The notes beneath the pieces were generated by a model, which was given only the letters and a program-made list of their open reading frames with translations, did not search any database and had not been told where the DNA came from. From Mycobacterium nebraskense (GTDB lineage Bacteria; Actinomycetota; Actinomycetes; Mycobacteriales; Mycobacteriaceae), in contig NZ_LQPH01000107.1 of NCBI RefSeq assembly GCF_002102255.1, positions 62,001 through 126,000 on the forward strand: a stretch of DNA of 64,000 bases, in the 5' to 3' direction. The position numbers were made by a program, and so were the translations under genes. Below are positions 10,469 to 21,574 of the stretch, one piece after another (position 1 is the stretch's first letter; the number at the start of each line of letters is the position of its first letter).

Positions 10469-11593
10469 GTGGTCGATTCCCCGGACTTCGAAGCGCTTGA
10501 GGCTGCCGGAATCGCTGATCCGCGCGCGCGAGCCGACCTGATCAAGTACCTGGACGACCTCGGCTTCACCGTCGACGAAATGGTGGAAGCCGAACAGCGC
10601 GGACGGCTGTTCGGGCTTGCCGGGGACGTCCTGCAATGGTCGGGGCGCCCGATCCACACGATGGCGACCGCGGCAGACCAACTCGGCTTGTCGCCCGAGG
10701 AAGTCACCCACGCGTGGGGCTTGCTCGGCCTGACGGTCGCCGGCCCCGACGTTCCGGCGCTGAGCCAGGCCGACGTCGATGCGCTGGCGACCTGGGTCGC
10801 CTTGAAGGCGGTGGTGGGTGAGGACGGCGCGTTCGGACTGCTGCGGGTGCTCGGTGCCGCGATGGCCCGGCTCGCGGAGGCCGAGTCGACGGCGATCCGG
10901 GCCGGGACGCCGGACATCCAGATGACCTACACCAACGACGAGCTCGCCACGGCGCAGGCGTACCGCGCGGTCGCGGAGTTTGTCCCCCGGATTTCAGCGC
11001 TGATCGACGTCGTTCACCGCCACCATCTGACCGGCGCCCGAACCCACTTCGAAGGGGTCCTTCGCGACACCTCGGCAACCGTGGTGTGCGGCATCGGTTT
11101 TGCGGATCTGTCCGGCTTCACCGTGCTCACCCGTGCGCTGACTCCGGCGCAGCTTTCGGACTTGCTCAACGAGTTCGCGGGGACCGTCGCAGACGTGGTG
11201 CATCGCGATGGCGGCCGGGTGGTGAAGTTCATCGGTGACGAGGTGATGTGGGTGAGCGCGTCGCCCGAACGCCTCGCCAAGGCGGCGCTCGATCTCGTCG
11301 ACCATCCGCGGGCGCGCGAGGAGGGGCTGCAGGTCCGTGCCGGCCTCGCGTACGGCACCGTCCTGGCGATCAACGGGGACTACTTCGGCAGTCCGGTCAA
11401 CCTGGCGGCGCGTCTGGTCGGGGCCGCGGCCCCGTGCCAGATCCTGGCCGATTCGGCCCTGCACGAGCAATTGCCGGACTGGCCGGCGACGGCCCGTGGC
11501 CCCTTTGACCTCAAGGGTTTTGACGCGCCCACCATCGCCTTCGAGCTGCACGGTGGGGACGCCGCCGACCTCAGCGCGGGCTCCGCCAATTAG
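10469..11593 (+). CDS. Class III adenylyl cyclase with N-terminal regulatory domain (Rv2212-like)
   Basis: Makes cAMP from ATP. Residues ~1-190 form a helical regulatory domain with a KYLDDLGFTVDEMVEAE segment, and the C-terminal ~180 residues form the cyclase homology domain. Both metal-binding aspartates are present (GFADLSGFT and KFIGDEVMW), and so is the transition-state pair in SPVNLAARL (Asn, Arg). The family member Rv2212 is a soluble cyclase whose regulatory domain senses pH and fatty acids. GTG start. The stop is only five bases before pepB, so the two are probably co-transcribed. Confidence 0.92.
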   Translation: MVDSPDFEALEAAGIADPRARADLIKYLDDLGFTVDEMVEAEQRGRLFGLAGDVLQWSGRPIHTMATAADQLGLSPEEVTHAWGLLGLTVAGPDVPALSQADVDALATWVALKAVVGEDGAFGLLRVLGAAMARLAEAESTAIRAGTPDIQMTYTNDELATAQAYRAVAEFVPRISALIDVVHRHHLTGARTHFEGVLRDTSATVVCGIGFADLSGFTVLTRALTPAQLSDLLNEFAGTVADVVHRDGGRVVKFIGDEVMWVSASPERLAKAALDLVDHPRAREEGLQVRAGLAYGTVLAINGDYFGSPVNLAARLVGAAAPCQILADSALHEQLPDWPATARGPFDLKGFDAPTIAFELHGGDAADLSAGSAN

Positions 11594-11598
11594 GGTAA

Positions 11599-13152
11599 AT
11601 GCCCGTGCCCACCGAATTGAGCTATGAAAGCCCCTCCGTAAACGTCGCCACATCGCTGCCGAAACGCGGGGCGGGCTCTTCGGTATTGATCGTGCCGGTC
11701 GTCTCGACCGGCGACGAGGACCGGCCGGGGGCGGCCGTTGCCTCCGGCGAGTCACTGCTGCCGGCGGATGCGGTCGCCGAAATCGAATCCGGCCTGCGCG
11801 CCCTGGACGCCACCGGCGGCAGTGAGCAGGTCCACCGCCTGGTGGTGCCGTCGCTGCCGGTGTCCAGTGTGCTGACGATCGGCCTGGGTAAACCGCGACC
11901 GGAGTGGTCCGCCGATACGATCCGTCGCGCCGCGGGTGTGGCGGCGCGATCGGTGGGCACCGCCGAGGCGGTGATCACCACGCTGGCCGGGTTGCCGGGC
12001 GCCGACGTCTGCTCGGCGACCGTCGAGGGACTGATCCTGGGCAGCTACCGGTTCACCGAATTCCGCAGCGGCAAGACCGCGCCGAAAGACAAAGGGCTGC
12101 GCAAGATCACCGTGCTGTCCGCTTCGAAGGACGCCAAAGCGGCCAGCGCGCACGGCGCGGCCGTGGCGACCGCGGTGGCCACCGCTCGCGACTTCGTCAA
12201 CACGCCGCCGAGTCACTTGTTTCCGGCCGAATTCGCCAAGCGCGCAAGGGCTTTGGCCGAATCCGTGGGCCTCGAGGTGGAGGTGCTCGACGAAAAGGCG
12301 TTACAGAAGGCCGGCTACGGTGGCGTGATCGGCGTCGGCCAGGGCTCGTCGCGGCCGCCGCGGCTGGTGCGGCTGACCCACCGGGGTTCGAAGCTGGCCA
12401 AGAAGTCGAAGCAGGCAAAGCGGGTGGCGCTGGTCGGCAAGGGCATCACGTTCGACACCGGCGGTATCTCGATCAAGCCGGCGGCGTCGATGCACCACAT
12501 GACCTCGGACATGGGCGGCGCGGCCGCGGTCATCGCCACGGTGACGCTGGCCGCGCAGCTGCGGTTGCCGATCGACGTGATCGCCACCGTGCCGATGGCC
12601 GAGAACATGCCGTCGGGTACGGCGCAGCGTCCGGGCGACGTGCTGACGCAGTATGGCGGAATCACCGTCGAGGTGCAGAACACCGACGCCGAGGGCCGGC
12701 TCATCCTGGCCGACGCCATCGTGCGGGCGTGCGAGGACAACCCGGACTACCTGATCGAGACGTCCACGTTGACCGGCGCGCAGACGGTAGCGTTGGGCGC
12801 CCGGATCCCCGGGGTGATGGGCAGCGACGAGTTCCGCGACCGGGTCGCCGCGATCTCGCAGCGGGTGGGCGAGAACGGCTGGCCGATGCCGCTGCCCGAC
12901 GAACTCAAGGACGACCTGAAGTCCACGGTGGCCGACCTGTCGAACATCAGCGGCCAGCGCTTCGCCGGCATGCTGGTGGCCGGGGTGTTCCTGCGCGAGT
13001 TCGTCGCCGACGGCGTGGGTTGGGCACACATCGACGTGGCCGGCCCGGCGTACAACACCAGCGGCCCGTGGGGCTACACGCCTAAGGGCGCCACCGGTGT
13101 GCCGACCCGCACCATGTTCGCGGTGCTCGAGGACATAGCCGAGAACGGCTAG
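11599..13152 (+). CDS. pepB: Leucyl aminopeptidase (M17 family)
   Basis: Cytosolic aminopeptidase using two metal ions (Zn/Mn) to remove N-terminal residues, as a hexamer. It is 517 residues. The C-terminal catalytic domain has the metal ligands in [11 protein letters not shown] (Lys, Asp) and SDMGGAAAV (Asp), and the M17 signature [10 protein letters not shown] with catalytic Arg and ligand Asp/Glu. The N-terminal ~180 residues are the less conserved macro-like domain. It follows the cyclase gene after 5 bp, as in Rv2212-Rv2213. Confidence 0.95.
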   Translation: MPVPTELSYESPSVNVATSLPKRGAGSSVLIVPVVSTGDEDRPGAAVASGESLLPADAVAEIESGLRALDATGGSEQVHRLVVPSLPVSSVLTIGLGKPRPEWSADTIRRAAGVAARSVGTAEAVITTLAGLPGADVCSATVEGLILGSYRFTEFRSGKTAPKDKGLRKITVLSASKDAKAASAHGAAVATAVATARDFVNTPPSHLFPAEFAKRARALAESVGLEVEVLDEKALQKAGYGGVIGVGQGSSRPPRLVRLTHRGSKLAKKSKQAKRVALVGKGITFDTGGISIKPAASMHHMTSDMGGAAAVIATVTLAAQLRLPIDVIATVPMAENMPSGTAQRPGDVLTQYGGITVEVQNTDAEGRLILADAIVRACEDNPDYLIETSTLTGAQTVALGARIPGVMGSDEFRDRVAAISQRVGENGWPMPLPDELKDDLKSTVADLSNISGQRFAGMLVAGVFLREFVADGVGWAHIDVAGPAYNTSGPWGYTPKGATGVPTRTMFAVLEDIAENG

Positions 13153-13379
13153 CCCGCCTCCCGGCGCGCACAGCCCACCGAGCGTCACGCCAGTGTGTCG
13201 CCCGCCAGGGCGGCACCCTCAGCGCGGCGTCGGAGCCTCACTTCGTCAGCAACGAGAAGACGGCTCGCTTCACCTTGCGGCGCGGCCAGCCGCTCACCCG
13301 GGTCGACTTGGGGTTTACCGGCCACCTGCAGCGGCTAATCTCCCACCGGTCGAAAACCCGGACGGCGAAAGGCGAGATC

Positions 13380-13724
13380 GTGACGGTACGACGGTTGATC
13401 CTCGGTGTGGGTGCGGTACTTTTGCTGGCCGGTGTGATCGGGCTATTGGCGCCGGTGTCGATTTCCGACGGCAACGGCCACTCCATCGGGTGCGGGAACG
13501 CCGTCGCCACGGATCTGTCAGCGGCCAGAAGCGCGAACAACAGCAGCGTGGCGAACATCCCGATTCTCAATCAGGTCGTTCCGCACACCGACTATGTGGC
13601 GCAGTGCCAGTCGTCGGTGGGCAGCAGGCGCATGTGGTCGATCCCGCTGGCGGTCGTCGGACTTATCGCGATCGGCGGGACGTTGCTGACGGGCCGCCAG
13701 GGCGCGGCGCGGGCGGGTACCTAG
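13380..13724 (+). CDS. Small two-pass membrane protein, unknown
   Basis: A 114-residue protein I do not recognise. Transmembrane helices lie at about residues 5-25 and 86-104. The extracytoplasmic loop between them carries Cys38 and Cys76, which could form a disulfide. The GTG at 13380 is chosen because hydrophobic residues follow at once and AGGCGAG lies just upstream. An earlier in-frame start at 13275 would add a polar, basic stretch unlikely in this topology. It ends seven bases from the convergent ephD stop. I recall no M. tuberculosis gene at this position. The 227 bp before it contain nothing I can name. Confidence 0.7.
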   Translation: MTVRRLILGVGAVLLLAGVIGLLAPVSISDGNGHSIGCGNAVATDLSAARSANNSSVANIPILNQVVPHTDYVAQCQSSVGSRRMWSIPLAVVGLIAIGGTLLTGRQGAARAGT

Positions 13725-13731
13725 GTCCGGG

Positions 13732-15510
13732 TCAGATCACCCGCATCCGCGCGGCGTTACGCAGGCCTTGCGGCGCCAGACGCGAAAGGCCATACAGCGC
13801 ATAGGCTTCCGGTGCGACCGGGCGAATCGGCTTCTTCTTCTTGACCGACGACAGGATCGCGTTGGCGACCTTGTCGGGGCCGTAGTGTCGCAGCGCGAAC
13901 ATCTTGCCCAGCTGGCCGCGGCGTCCGTCGACCTGTTCGCCCTTTCCCGCGGGCGCGTCGAACCGGGTGGTGTTGATGATGTTGGTGTCGATGACGCCGG
14001 GGCAGATCGTGGTCAGCCCCACGCCGGCGGTGTCGAGTTCGGCGCGCAGGCAGTCGGAGAACATGTAGGTCGCCGCCTTGGACGTGCAGTAGGCGTTCAG
14101 CGACTGCAGCGGGGCGTAGGCGGCCATCGACGACACGTTGACGATGTATCCGCCGGTGCCGCGCTCCACCAGCCGCCGCGCGAATGACCGGCACCCGTTG
14201 ACCACGCCACCGAGGTTGACGTCGAGCACCCGGTCGAACTGCTCGGCCGGGGTGTCCAGGAATCCCCCGGCCTGCCCGATGCCGGCGTTGTTGACCACGA
14301 TGTCGGGCACCCCGTGCTGGCCGCTGACGCGCTCGGCGAACACCTCCACGGCCTGGGCGTCGGACACGTCGAGCACGTAGGCGTGCGCGACGCCGCCGCG
14401 GGTGGCGATCTCGGCGGCCGTGGCCTTGACGGCCGCTTCGTCGATGTCGCTGATGACCAGCTCGGCGCCCTCCCGCGCGAACGCGAACGCCGTCTCGCGG
14501 CCGATTCCGCTGCCGGCGCCGGTGACCGACACCAGGGTGTCGCCGAAAGACCCGCGGGGACGTCCGACCTGCGCGCGCAGCAGCGCGCGGCTGGGCGGCT
14601 TGCCCTCGGCCAGATCGGCGAAATCGTGCACCGCCGCGGCCATCACCTGCGGGTGGGACATCGGCGAGAAGTGACCGGCCTTGATGTCGCGCCGCCACAG
14701 CCGGGGCACGAAGCGGGGCGTGTGGTCGTAGCCGTACGGCCGCACGTACTTGTCCTTGGTGTTGACGATCAACTGCACCGGCACGTCGACGACGTGGATG
14801 CCTTCCCTACGACCGGAGAACGAGCGAAAGTAGTTGGCGGGATAGGTCTTCACCGAACGGGCGGCGTCGCGGGCCAGGTGGGGCGAGTGGTGGATCTGCT
14901 CGTCCGGAATCTTGTCGACCGCGTTGCGCCGAAGCGCCGGGATCGACAGCGTCAGCCGAAGGAACAGCGGCGCGAGCACCGGGATCGAGAAGAGCAGCAT
15001 GTAGGTGAATCGCAGCACCTGGCTGATCGCCCGGGCGAAGGTGCGTGGGCGCCAGGGCCGCCGCAGACCGCTGAAGATGTAGTCGACCAATTGGTCCTGG
15101 CTCGGACCGGACACCGACGTGAACGTGGCGACCCGATCGCCGGCACCGGGCCGCTTCAGGTAGTGCCACACGCCCACCGAGCCCCAGTCGTGGGCAAGTA
15201 CCTGCACGGGCCGGCCGGGGCTGAGCTCGCCGGTCACCGCGGCAAAATCGTCGGCGAAGCGGTCCATGGTGTACGCCGACACCGGCTTGGGCACCGAGGA
15301 CTCACCGACGCCCCGGTTGTCGTACCGAAGGATGCGGAACCGGTCGGCCAGCAGCGGCACGACACCGTCCCACAGCACGTGCGAGTCGGGGAAGCCGTGC
15401 ACCAGCACTACGGTGGGGCCCTCGGGGTTGCCCTCTTCGTAGACCGCGATTCGCGCGCCGTCGGCGCTGTCGACGAAATGCTGGATTAGCTGTTGTGTTG
15501 ATGCCGGCAT
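13732..15510 (-). CDS. ephD: EphD: alpha/beta-hydrolase (epoxide hydrolase) fused to short-chain dehydrogenase
   Basis: A two-domain enzyme of 592 residues, the same as Rv2214c. Residues ~1-300 are an alpha/beta hydrolase with the oxyanion segment VHGFPDSH and nucleophile Asp108 (HDWGSVG). Residues ~325-592 are an SDR domain with TGAGSGIG near 327 and the catalytic YCTSK near 473. EphD has been linked to hydrolysis of epoxy-mycolic acids; the role of the SDR half is not settled. The ATG at 15510 has GGGAGG eight nt upstream. An earlier in-frame start at 15552 lacks this. Confidence 0.94.
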   Translation of the reverse strand: MPASTQQLIQHFVDSADGARIAVYEEGNPEGPTVVLVHGFPDSHVLWDGVVPLLADRFRILRYDNRGVGESSVPKPVSAYTMDRFADDFAAVTGELSPGRPVQVLAHDWGSVGVWHYLKRPGAGDRVATFTSVSGPSQDQLVDYIFSGLRRPWRPRTFARAISQVLRFTYMLLFSIPVLAPLFLRLTLSIPALRRNAVDKIPDEQIHHSPHLARDAARSVKTYPANYFRSFSGRREGIHVVDVPVQLIVNTKDKYVRPYGYDHTPRFVPRLWRRDIKAGHFSPMSHPQVMAAAVHDFADLAEGKPPSRALLRAQVGRPRGSFGDTLVSVTGAGSGIGRETAFAFAREGAELVISDIDEAAVKATAAEIATRGGVAHAYVLDVSDAQAVEVFAERVSGQHGVPDIVVNNAGIGQAGGFLDTPAEQFDRVLDVNLGGVVNGCRSFARRLVERGTGGYIVNVSSMAAYAPLQSLNAYCTSKAATYMFSDCLRAELDTAGVGLTTICPGVIDTNIINTTRFDAPAGKGEQVDGRRGQLGKMFALRHYGPDKVANAILSSVKKKKPIRPVAPEAYALYGLSRLAPQGLRNAARMRVI

Positions 15511-15706
15511 CGGGACCTCCCCGCTTGAACTGCAGTGGCCACACCGTAGCAAGGGTGTTCGGGCCGTCCCGGCAACCGCTGCGCGGTCCGCCCTGAATGT
15601 GTGCCGGCGCCGACGCAGTGACAGGATAGTTTTGGATAGCTACCTCGAACGGCTAGCGAGATGTTCGACCCACCCCGACCCACAAGCGATCGAGGAGTCA
15701 GAAACG

Positions 15707-17509
15707 ATGGCCTTCTCCGTCCAGATGCCGGCACTCGGTGAGAGCGTCACCGAGGGGACGGTCACCCGCTGGCTCAAGCAGGAAGGCGACACGGTCGAAC
15801 TCGACGAACCCCTCGTCGAGGTGTCCACCGACAAGGTCGACACCGAAATCCCGTCGCCCGCGGCCGGTGTGCTGACCAAGATCGTCGCCCAGGAGGACGA
15901 CACCGTCGAGGTGGGCGGCGAACTGGCCGTCATCGGCGACTCGGCGGAGGGCGGCGGTTCGGAGGCGGCCCCGCAGGCGCCCAGCCAGCCGGAGCCGCAG
16001 GCCGAAACCGCCCCGCAGGCCGAACCGGAGCCCGAGCCCCAAGCGGCGGCACCGGCCCAGCCGGAGCCCGAGCCCCAGCCCGAGCCCGCCCGGCAGAGTT
16101 CCGGTGGCGGCGACGCGACCCCGGTGTTGATGCCCGAGCTCGGCGAGTCCGTGGCCGAGGGCACGGTGACCCGCTGGCTGAAGAAGGTCGGCGACTCGGT
16201 CGGAGTTGACGAGGCGCTGGTGGAGGTGTCGACCGACAAGGTGGACACCGAGATTCCGTCACCGGTGGCCGGCGTCCTGGTCAGCATCACCGCCGAGGAG
16301 GATGCCACCGTGCCGGTCGGCGGCGAGCTGGCGCGGATCGGCAGCGGTTCCGAGGCCGCGTCCGCTCCCACGCCCCCGCCGGCCCCCAAGCCGGAACCCA
16401 AGCCCGAGCCCAAGCCCGAACCCAGGGCCGAGGCCAAGCTCGAACCGCAGCCGGTCTCGCAGCCCGAGCCGACACCGGCTCCGAAAGCCCAACCGGCGCA
16501 GGCGCGACCGGCGGCCGAGCCCAGCGGCTCGGGCCCGAACGGCGCGCCGTACGTGACGCCGCTGGTGCGCAAACTCGCCACCGAGAACGACATCGATCTG
16601 GCCGAGATCACCGGCACCGGGGTCGGTGGCCGCATCCGCAAGCAAGACGTGCTCGCCGCGGCGGAGGAGAAGCAACGGCAGAAGCAGGCCCAGAAAGCGC
16701 CCGCGGCGCCGCAGGCACCCGCGGCCGCGCCGGCCGTGGACGGCAAGGCGGCTCCGGCGGCCACGCCGGCGCCGGCGCTGGCACACCTGCGCGGCACCAC
16801 GCAGAAGGCCAGCCGGATCCGCCAGATCACCGCGAACAAAACTCGGGAATCCCTGCAGGCCACGGCCCAGCTAACCCAGACGCACGAGGTCGACATGACC
16901 AGGATCGTCGGGTTGCGGGCCAGGGCGAAGTCCGCCTTCGCCGAACGCGAGGGGGTGAACCTGACCTTCCTGCCATTCATCGCCAGGGCGGTGATCGACG
17001 CGCTGAAGATCCACGCCAACATCAACGCCAGCTACAACGAGGACACCAAGGAGATCACCTACTACGACGCCGAACATCTCGGCTTCGCCGTCGACACCGA
17101 GCAGGGGCTGCTCTCCCCCGTGATCCACAACGCCGGCGACCTGTCGCTGGCCGGACTGGCCCGGGCGATCGCCGACATCGCCGCGCGTGCCCGGTCGGGC
17201 GACCTCAAACCCGACGAGCTGTCCGGCGGCACCTTCACCATCACCAACATCGGCAGCCAGGGCGCGTTGTTCGACACCCCCATCCTGGTTCCGCCGCAGG
17301 CCGCCATGCTGGGCACCGGGGCGATCGTGAAGCGGCCCCGGGTGATCGTCGACGAATTCGGCAACGAGTCCATCGGCGTCCGCTCCATCTGTTATCTCCC
17401 GCTGACCTATGACCATCGGCTCATCGACGGCGCTGATGCCGGACGCTTCCTCACCACGATCAAGCACCGGCTCGAAGAGGGAGCGTTCGAGGCCGACTTG
17501 GGTCTTTAG
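15707..17509 (+). CDS. dlaT: Dihydrolipoamide acyltransferase (E2) of pyruvate dehydrogenase / peroxynitrite reductase
   Basis: The lipoylated E2 core. In mycobacteria it serves pyruvate dehydrogenase and, with AhpC/AhpD/Lpd, peroxynitrite reduction. It is 600 residues. Lipoyl domain 1 has its lipoyl-lysine at Lys43 and lipoyl domain 2 at Lys178, both in [10 protein letters not shown]. Ala/Pro/Glu-rich linkers follow each. The peripheral-subunit-binding domain starts near 281 ([10 protein letters not shown]...GGRIRKQDV), and the catalytic domain with DHRLIDG is near 568. The linkers make it longer than M. tuberculosis DlaT (553). GAGGAG precedes the ATG. The E1 partner aceE is 42 kb downstream. 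Confidence 0.96.
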   Translation: MAFSVQMPALGESVTEGTVTRWLKQEGDTVELDEPLVEVSTDKVDTEIPSPAAGVLTKIVAQEDDTVEVGGELAVIGDSAEGGGSEAAPQAPSQPEPQAETAPQAEPEPEPQAAAPAQPEPEPQPEPARQSSGGGDATPVLMPELGESVAEGTVTRWLKKVGDSVGVDEALVEVSTDKVDTEIPSPVAGVLVSITAEEDATVPVGGELARIGSGSEAASAPTPPPAPKPEPKPEPKPEPRAEAKLEPQPVSQPEPTPAPKAQPAQARPAAEPSGSGPNGAPYVTPLVRKLATENDIDLAEITGTGVGGRIRKQDVLAAAEEKQRQKQAQKAPAAPQAPAAAPAVDGKAAPAATPAPALAHLRGTTQKASRIRQITANKTRESLQATAQLTQTHEVDMTRIVGLRARAKSAFAEREGVNLTFLPFIARAVIDALKIHANINASYNEDTKEITYYDAEHLGFAVDTEQGLLSPVIHNAGDLSLAGLARAIADIAARARSGDLKPDELSGGTFTITNIGSQGALFDTPILVPPQAAMLGTGAIVKRPRVIVDEFGNESIGVRSICYLPLTYDHRLIDGADAGRFLTTIKHRLEEGAFEADLGL

Positions 17510-17524
17510 GAGGGCTGGCGAACC

Positions 17525-18436
17525 GTGGGCAAACCCGTCATCGCCATAGCGGGTTCGTCCGGCCTGATCGGATCCGCCCTGACCGCGGCGCTGCGTGCGG
17601 CCGACCACCGGGTGTTACGCATCGTCCGCCGGGCACCGTCGAATTCCGACGAATTGCACTGGCACCCCGAGAGCGGCGAATTCGACGTCGACGCGATCAG
17701 CGACGTCGACGCCGTCGTCAACCTGTGCGGTGTCAACATCGGCCAGCGACGCTGGTCGGGCGCCTTCAAGCAGAGCCTGCGGGACAGCCGCATCGCTCCC
17801 ACCGAAGTCCTGGCGCACGCCGTCGCCGAGGCCGGTGTGGCGACCCTGATCAACGCCAGCGCCGTGGGCTACTACGGGAACACCAGAGACCGCGTGGTCG
17901 ACGAAAACGACCGTGCGGGAAGGGGTTTCCTGGCCCAGCTGTGCGAAGACTGGGAAGCCGCCACGCTGCCGGCCCAATACGGTGGCGCGCGGGTGGTGCT
18001 GGCCCGCACGGGGCTGGTGTTCGCGCCCGCGGGCGGTGCGTTGGGGCGGTTGCGGCCGTTGTTCCGGACGGGCCTCGGCGCCCGGCTGGGCAGTGGCCGT
18101 CAATACATGTCCTGGATCACCCTGGAAGACGAGGTGCGGGCGCTGCTGTTCGCGATCTCCAATACCGGGCTGTCCGGCCCGGTGAACATGACCGGGCCCG
18201 CGCCGGTCACCAACGCCGAATTCACCACCGCGTTCGGCCGCGCGGTCAACCGTCCGACCCCGTTGATGCTGCCGGGCTTCGCGGTGCGGGCCGCGCTGGG
18301 AGAGTTCGCCGACGAGGGTGTGCTCATCGGCCAGCGCGCCATCCCGTCCGCGCTGGAGCGGGCCGGTTTCCAGTTCCACCACAACACCATTGGCGAGGCG
18401 CTCGGCTACGCCACCGCCGGGCGCGACCACGACTAG
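17525..18436 (+). CDS. TIGR01777-type SDR family protein (Rv2216-like, YfcH/SulA-homolog)
   Basis: An NAD(P)-binding extended SDR-like protein of 303 residues with the dinucleotide motif [10 protein letters not shown] at residues 10-19. The family hallmarks NASAVGYYG and the catalytic-region tyrosines follow. The substrate is unknown; plant and bacterial relatives are often annotated as epimerases. GTG start with a strong AGGAGG, 15 bp after dlaT and 51 bp before lipB, so it is likely co-transcribed with the lipoate genes. Confidence 0.88.
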   Translation: MGKPVIAIAGSSGLIGSALTAALRAADHRVLRIVRRAPSNSDELHWHPESGEFDVDAISDVDAVVNLCGVNIGQRRWSGAFKQSLRDSRIAPTEVLAHAVAEAGVATLINASAVGYYGNTRDRVVDENDRAGRGFLAQLCEDWEAATLPAQYGGARVVLARTGLVFAPAGGALGRLRPLFRTGLGARLGSGRQYMSWITLEDEVRALLFAISNTGLSGPVNMTGPAPVTNAEFTTAFGRAVNRPTPLMLPGFAVRAALGEFADEGVLIGQRAIPSALERAGFQFHHNTIGEALGYATAGRDHD

Positions 18437-18487
18437 CGGTAGTCCGGCCTGCGGCGTGGTTGCCCGGCGAGTAGCGTCGCGAACGTG

Positions 18488-19192
18488 ATGGAATCCATCC
18501 GGTCCAGCCGGGCCGCGATCGAGGTCCGCCAGCTCGGAACCGTCGAATACCGCGCCGCGTGGCAGCTGCAGCGCGAGCTGGCCGACGCCAGGGTCGCCGG
18601 CGGCCGCGACACACTCCTCCTGCTGGAGCACCCGCCGGTCTACACCGCGGGGCGGCGCACCGAGCCGCACGAACGACCGGTGAACGGCACCCCCGTCGTC
18701 GACACCGACCGTGGCGGCAAGATCACCTGGCATGGCCCGGGGCAACTGGTCGGGTATCCGATCATCGGCCTGGGTGAGCCGCTCGACGTGGTGAATTACG
18801 TTCGCCGCCTCGAGGAGGCGCTGATCAAGGTGTGCGGTGAGTTGGGCTTGGAGACGTGCCGGGTGCACGGCCGGTCCGGGGTGTGGGTGCCGGGCGGCAG
18901 GTCCTCCCAGGGCAAGCCCGACCGTAAGGTTGCCGCCATCGGCGTTCGGGTCTCTCGCGCGACAACCCTGCATGGGTTCGCACTGAACTGCGACTGCGAC
19001 CTCGATGCGTTCACCACGATCGTGCCGTGTGGCATCAGCGACGCCGGCGTGACGTCGCTGTCGGCCGAGCTGGGGCGTCCGGTGGTGGTCGAGGATGTCC
19101 GCGCGGCCGTCGCCGGCGCCGTCTGCGACGCCCTCGACGGCGCCCTGCCGGTCCGGGAACACCCCGGTACGCGCGTAGCATCGGCCATGTGA
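18488..19192 (+). CDS. lipB: Octanoyl-[ACP]:protein N-octanoyltransferase
   Basis: Transfers octanoate from acyl carrier protein to lipoyl-domain lysines, the first committed step of lipoate assembly. The LipB signature [17 protein letters not shown] is present. The catalytic dyad is Lys147 (KVAAIG) and Cys181 (VPCGI), matching Lys142/Cys176 of the M. tuberculosis enzyme with a 5-residue insertion. A GTG directly before the ATG (18485) is an alternative start. It overlaps lipA by four bases. Confidence 0.95.
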   Translation: MESIRSSRAAIEVRQLGTVEYRAAWQLQRELADARVAGGRDTLLLLEHPPVYTAGRRTEPHERPVNGTPVVDTDRGGKITWHGPGQLVGYPIIGLGEPLDVVNYVRRLEEALIKVCGELGLETCRVHGRSGVWVPGGRSSQGKPDRKVAAIGVRVSRATTLHGFALNCDCDLDAFTTIVPCGISDAGVTSLSAELGRPVVVEDVRAAVAGAVCDALDGALPVREHPGTRVASAM

Positions 19193-20112
19193 CTGCCGCA
19201 CCCGAAGGACGCAAACTCCTGCGCCTCGAGGTCCGCAACGCGCAAACTCCGATCGAACGCAAGCCGCCGTGGATCAAGGTCCGGGCCCGGATGGGACCCG
19301 AGTACACCCAGTTGAAGGGCCTGGTCCGCCGCGAGGGGCTGCACACGGTCTGCGAAGAAGCCGGCTGCCCCAACATCTTCGAGTGCTGGGAGGACCGGGA
19401 AGCCACCTTCCTGATCGGTGGTGACCAGTGCACCCGGCGCTGCGACTTCTGCCAGATCGACACCGGGAAGCCCGCCGCCCTGGACCGCGACGAGCCGAGA
19501 CGCGTCGCCGACAGCGTGCGGACCATGGGACTGCGTTACGCCACCATCACCGGGGTGGCCCGCGATGACCTGCCCGACGGCGGGGCCTGGTTGTACGCCG
19601 AGACGGTGCGCGCCATCAAAGAGCTCAACCCTTCAACCGGCGTGGAGCTCTTGATCCCCGACTTCAACGGGGAGCCCGCGCGGCTTGCCGAGGTGTTCGA
19701 AGCACGCCCGGAAGTGTTGGCGCACAACGTCGAAACCGTGCCCCGCATCTTCAAGCGGATCCGACCCGCCTTCAGCTACCAGCGCAGCCTGGACGTCATC
19801 ACCGCGGCGCGCGACTTCGGGTTGGTCACCAAGAGCAACCTGATCCTCGGGCTGGGCGAAACCCCCGACGAGGTGCGCACCGCGCTGGCCGATCTGCGGG
19901 GCGCCGGCTGCGACATCGTCACCATCACCCAATACCTACGTCCGTCGACGCGTCACCACCCGGTCGAGCGCTGGGTGCGGCCAGAGGAGTTCGTCGAGTT
20001 CGCCCGGCACGCCGAGGGGCTGGGCTACTCCGGGGTGCTGGCCGGCCCGCTGGTGCGGTCGTCCTACCGGGCGGGCCGGCTCTACGAGCAAGCCGCGCGG
20101 ACGCGCGCCTGA
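19189..20112 (+). CDS. lipA: Lipoyl synthase (radical SAM)
   Basis: Inserts two sulfurs into octanoyl-protein to give lipoyl-protein. It is 307 residues. The auxiliary 4Fe-4S cluster ligands are Cys55, Cys60 and Cys66 ([12 protein letters not shown]). The radical-SAM CX3CX2C motif is Cys81, Cys85 and Cys88 (CTRRCDFC). The GTG start shares GTGA with the lipB stop, giving coupled translation. The frame is open upstream inside lipB, but the family's N-terminus begins here. It supplies cofactor for DlaT and for GcvH. Confidence 0.96.
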   Translation: MTAAPEGRKLLRLEVRNAQTPIERKPPWIKVRARMGPEYTQLKGLVRREGLHTVCEEAGCPNIFECWEDREATFLIGGDQCTRRCDFCQIDTGKPAALDRDEPRRVADSVRTMGLRYATITGVARDDLPDGGAWLYAETVRAIKELNPSTGVELLIPDFNGEPARLAEVFEARPEVLAHNVETVPRIFKRIRPAFSYQRSLDVITAARDFGLVTKSNLILGLGETPDEVRTALADLRGAGCDIVTITQYLRPSTRHHPVERWVRPEEFVEFARHAEGLGYSGVLAGPLVRSSYRAGRLYEQAARTRA

Positions 20113-20169
20113 AGATGCCGCGCGCCGTAGGCCCGATTGTTCCGCGGCGCCGGTACGTATTCTTTGACT

Positions 20170-20922
20170 ATGGCTAAACCCCGCAACGCCGCTGAGAACA
20201 AGGCCGCCCGAGCGCAGGCGCAGGCCGCGCGCAAGGCCGCCGCGAAGGAGCGCCGCGCCCAGTTGTGGCAGGCGTTCAACCTTCAGCGACGTGAGGACAA
20301 GCGCCTGCTGCCCTACATGATCGGCGCCTTCGTGCTGATCGTGGCCGTCTCGGTGGCGGTCGGCGTCTGGGCCGGCGGGCTGACGATGATCACGTTGATC
20401 CCGCTGGGCGTGGTACTGGGCGGGCTGGTGGCCTTCATCGTCTTCGGCCGCCGCGCCCAGAAGAGTGTCTACAGCAAGGCCGAGGGCCAAACCGGGGCGG
20501 CCGCATGGGCTTTGGACAACCTGCGCGGCAAGTGGCGGGTGACGCCGGGGGTGGCCGCCACGGGCCACCTCGACGCGGTGCACCGGGTCATCGGCCGGCC
20601 TGGCGTCATCTTGGTCGGCGAAGGGTCGTCGGCGCGGGTCCGGCCGCTGCTGGCCCAGGAGAAGAAGCGCACCGCGCGGCTGATCGGCGATGTGCCCATC
20701 TACGACTTCGTCGTCGGCAACGGCGAGGACGAGGTGCCGCTGTCCAAGTTGGAGCGCCACCTCAACCGCCTGCCGGCCAACATCACCGCCAAACAGATGG
20801 ACACGCTGGAGTCCCGGTTGGCCGCGCTGGGGACGCGGGCCGGCGCCGCCGTCCTGCCGAAGGGACCGCTGCCCAACGCCGGCAAGATGCGCGGCGTGCA
20901 GCGCACCGTCCGCCGCAAGTAG
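20170..20922 (+). CDS. DUF4191 membrane protein (Rv2219-like)
   Basis: A 250-residue protein of unknown function. A Lys/Ala/Arg-rich coiled N-terminus (residues ~1-50) is followed by two transmembrane helices at about 52-74 and 78-98. A soluble cytoplasmic C-terminal domain with repeated GRPGVILVGEGSS and PIYDFVVGNGEDEVPLSKLE segments follows. The ATG at 20170 gives exactly the Rv2219 length. It follows lipA by 57 bp. Confidence 0.88.
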   Translation: MAKPRNAAENKAARAQAQAARKAAAKERRAQLWQAFNLQRREDKRLLPYMIGAFVLIVAVSVAVGVWAGGLTMITLIPLGVVLGGLVAFIVFGRRAQKSVYSKAEGQTGAAAWALDNLRGKWRVTPGVAATGHLDAVHRVIGRPGVILVGEGSSARVRPLLAQEKKRTARLIGDVPIYDFVVGNGEDEVPLSKLERHLNRLPANITAKQMDTLESRLAALGTRAGAAVLPKGPLPNAGKMRGVQRTVRRK

Positions 20923-20962
20923 CCGCGGCGATCGCAGGCGCAGCCGGGCGCTGGGGGTACCG

Positions 20963-20974
20963 CCCGCTTGCGGG
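20963..20974. terminator. Small GC hairpin between convergent Rv2219-like and RDD genes
   Basis: CCCGC-TT-GCGGG, next to a GGGGGTACC box. It lies in the 74-bp convergent gap. Similar GGTACC plus CCCGCTTGCGGG strings recur in mycobacterial genomes, as I remember, so it may be a dispersed repeat as well as a terminator. Confidence 0.35.
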
Positions 20975-20996
20975 GGACGGGTCGCCGCCGTCGGCT

Positions 20997-21419
20997 TCAG
21001 CGCCGCACGACCGCCGTCGCCGTCAGCCGATCCTGCAGGCCGCGACCATCCCAGTCGGTGAACAACGCGGGGACGACGGTGCCGACGAGCACACCCCGGA
21101 CCACCGCGCGGACGATGCCGACCGACGCCCGCCCGCCGACGGTCACCACCTGCAGACCCAACACCAACTGCCCGGGCGTGAAGCCGAACAGCCGTACCGA
21201 GACCACGCCGAGCACGAACCAGATGGCCAGCACCGCCGTCGCCAACGTGTGTTCGGAGAAGAGGCCGAGGCGTAGGGCCAGCGCCGCCAGACCGTAGGAG
21301 ATCAGCCAGTCGATCATCAGGGCGCCCAGCCGGCGTCCCATCGGGGCCAGGGATCCTGGCCCGCTTTCCGGCAGTCCCAGCCTTTCGCCCGGGTATGCGG
21401 ATCGCGATTCCGGCGTCAT
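20997..21419 (-). CDS. RDD-family membrane protein (Rv2219A-like)
   Basis: A 140-residue integral membrane protein. The RDD hallmarks are the Arg in MGRRLGALMIDW, the Asp of the same helix, and a distal Asp in DWDGRGLQDRL. About three transmembrane helices, including a GFTPGQLVLGLQV segment. The ATG at 21419 gives the length of Rv2219A. The function of RDD proteins is poorly known; some act as transporters. Divergent from glnA1. Confidence 0.85.
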   Translation of the reverse strand: MTPESRSAYPGERLGLPESGPGSLAPMGRRLGALMIDWLISYGLAALALRLGLFSEHTLATAVLAIWFVLGVVSVRLFGFTPGQLVLGLQVVTVGGRASVGIVRAVVRGVLVGTVVPALFTDWDGRGLQDRLTATAVVRR

Positions 21420-21574
21420 CGGCCGAGACCAGAGTTCAGGTCCCCGATTTGCATGGCCCGGGACGGCAAGCGAACGCTGCGCTCCGGCGCCGGACCAGAT
21501 ACGATCTTGCGATCCATGGCCCCACAATAGAACCCGCTGCCGATGCCGCCTCTTTTGTGGATGACATGGGTCGC

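Noticed and set aside
13238..13570. Minus-strand frame ending in a basic VSGWPRRKVKRAVFSLLTK segment
   Set aside because: Its tail looks protein-like and could be a gene remnant, but it overlaps the well-supported small membrane protein and I can match it to nothing.
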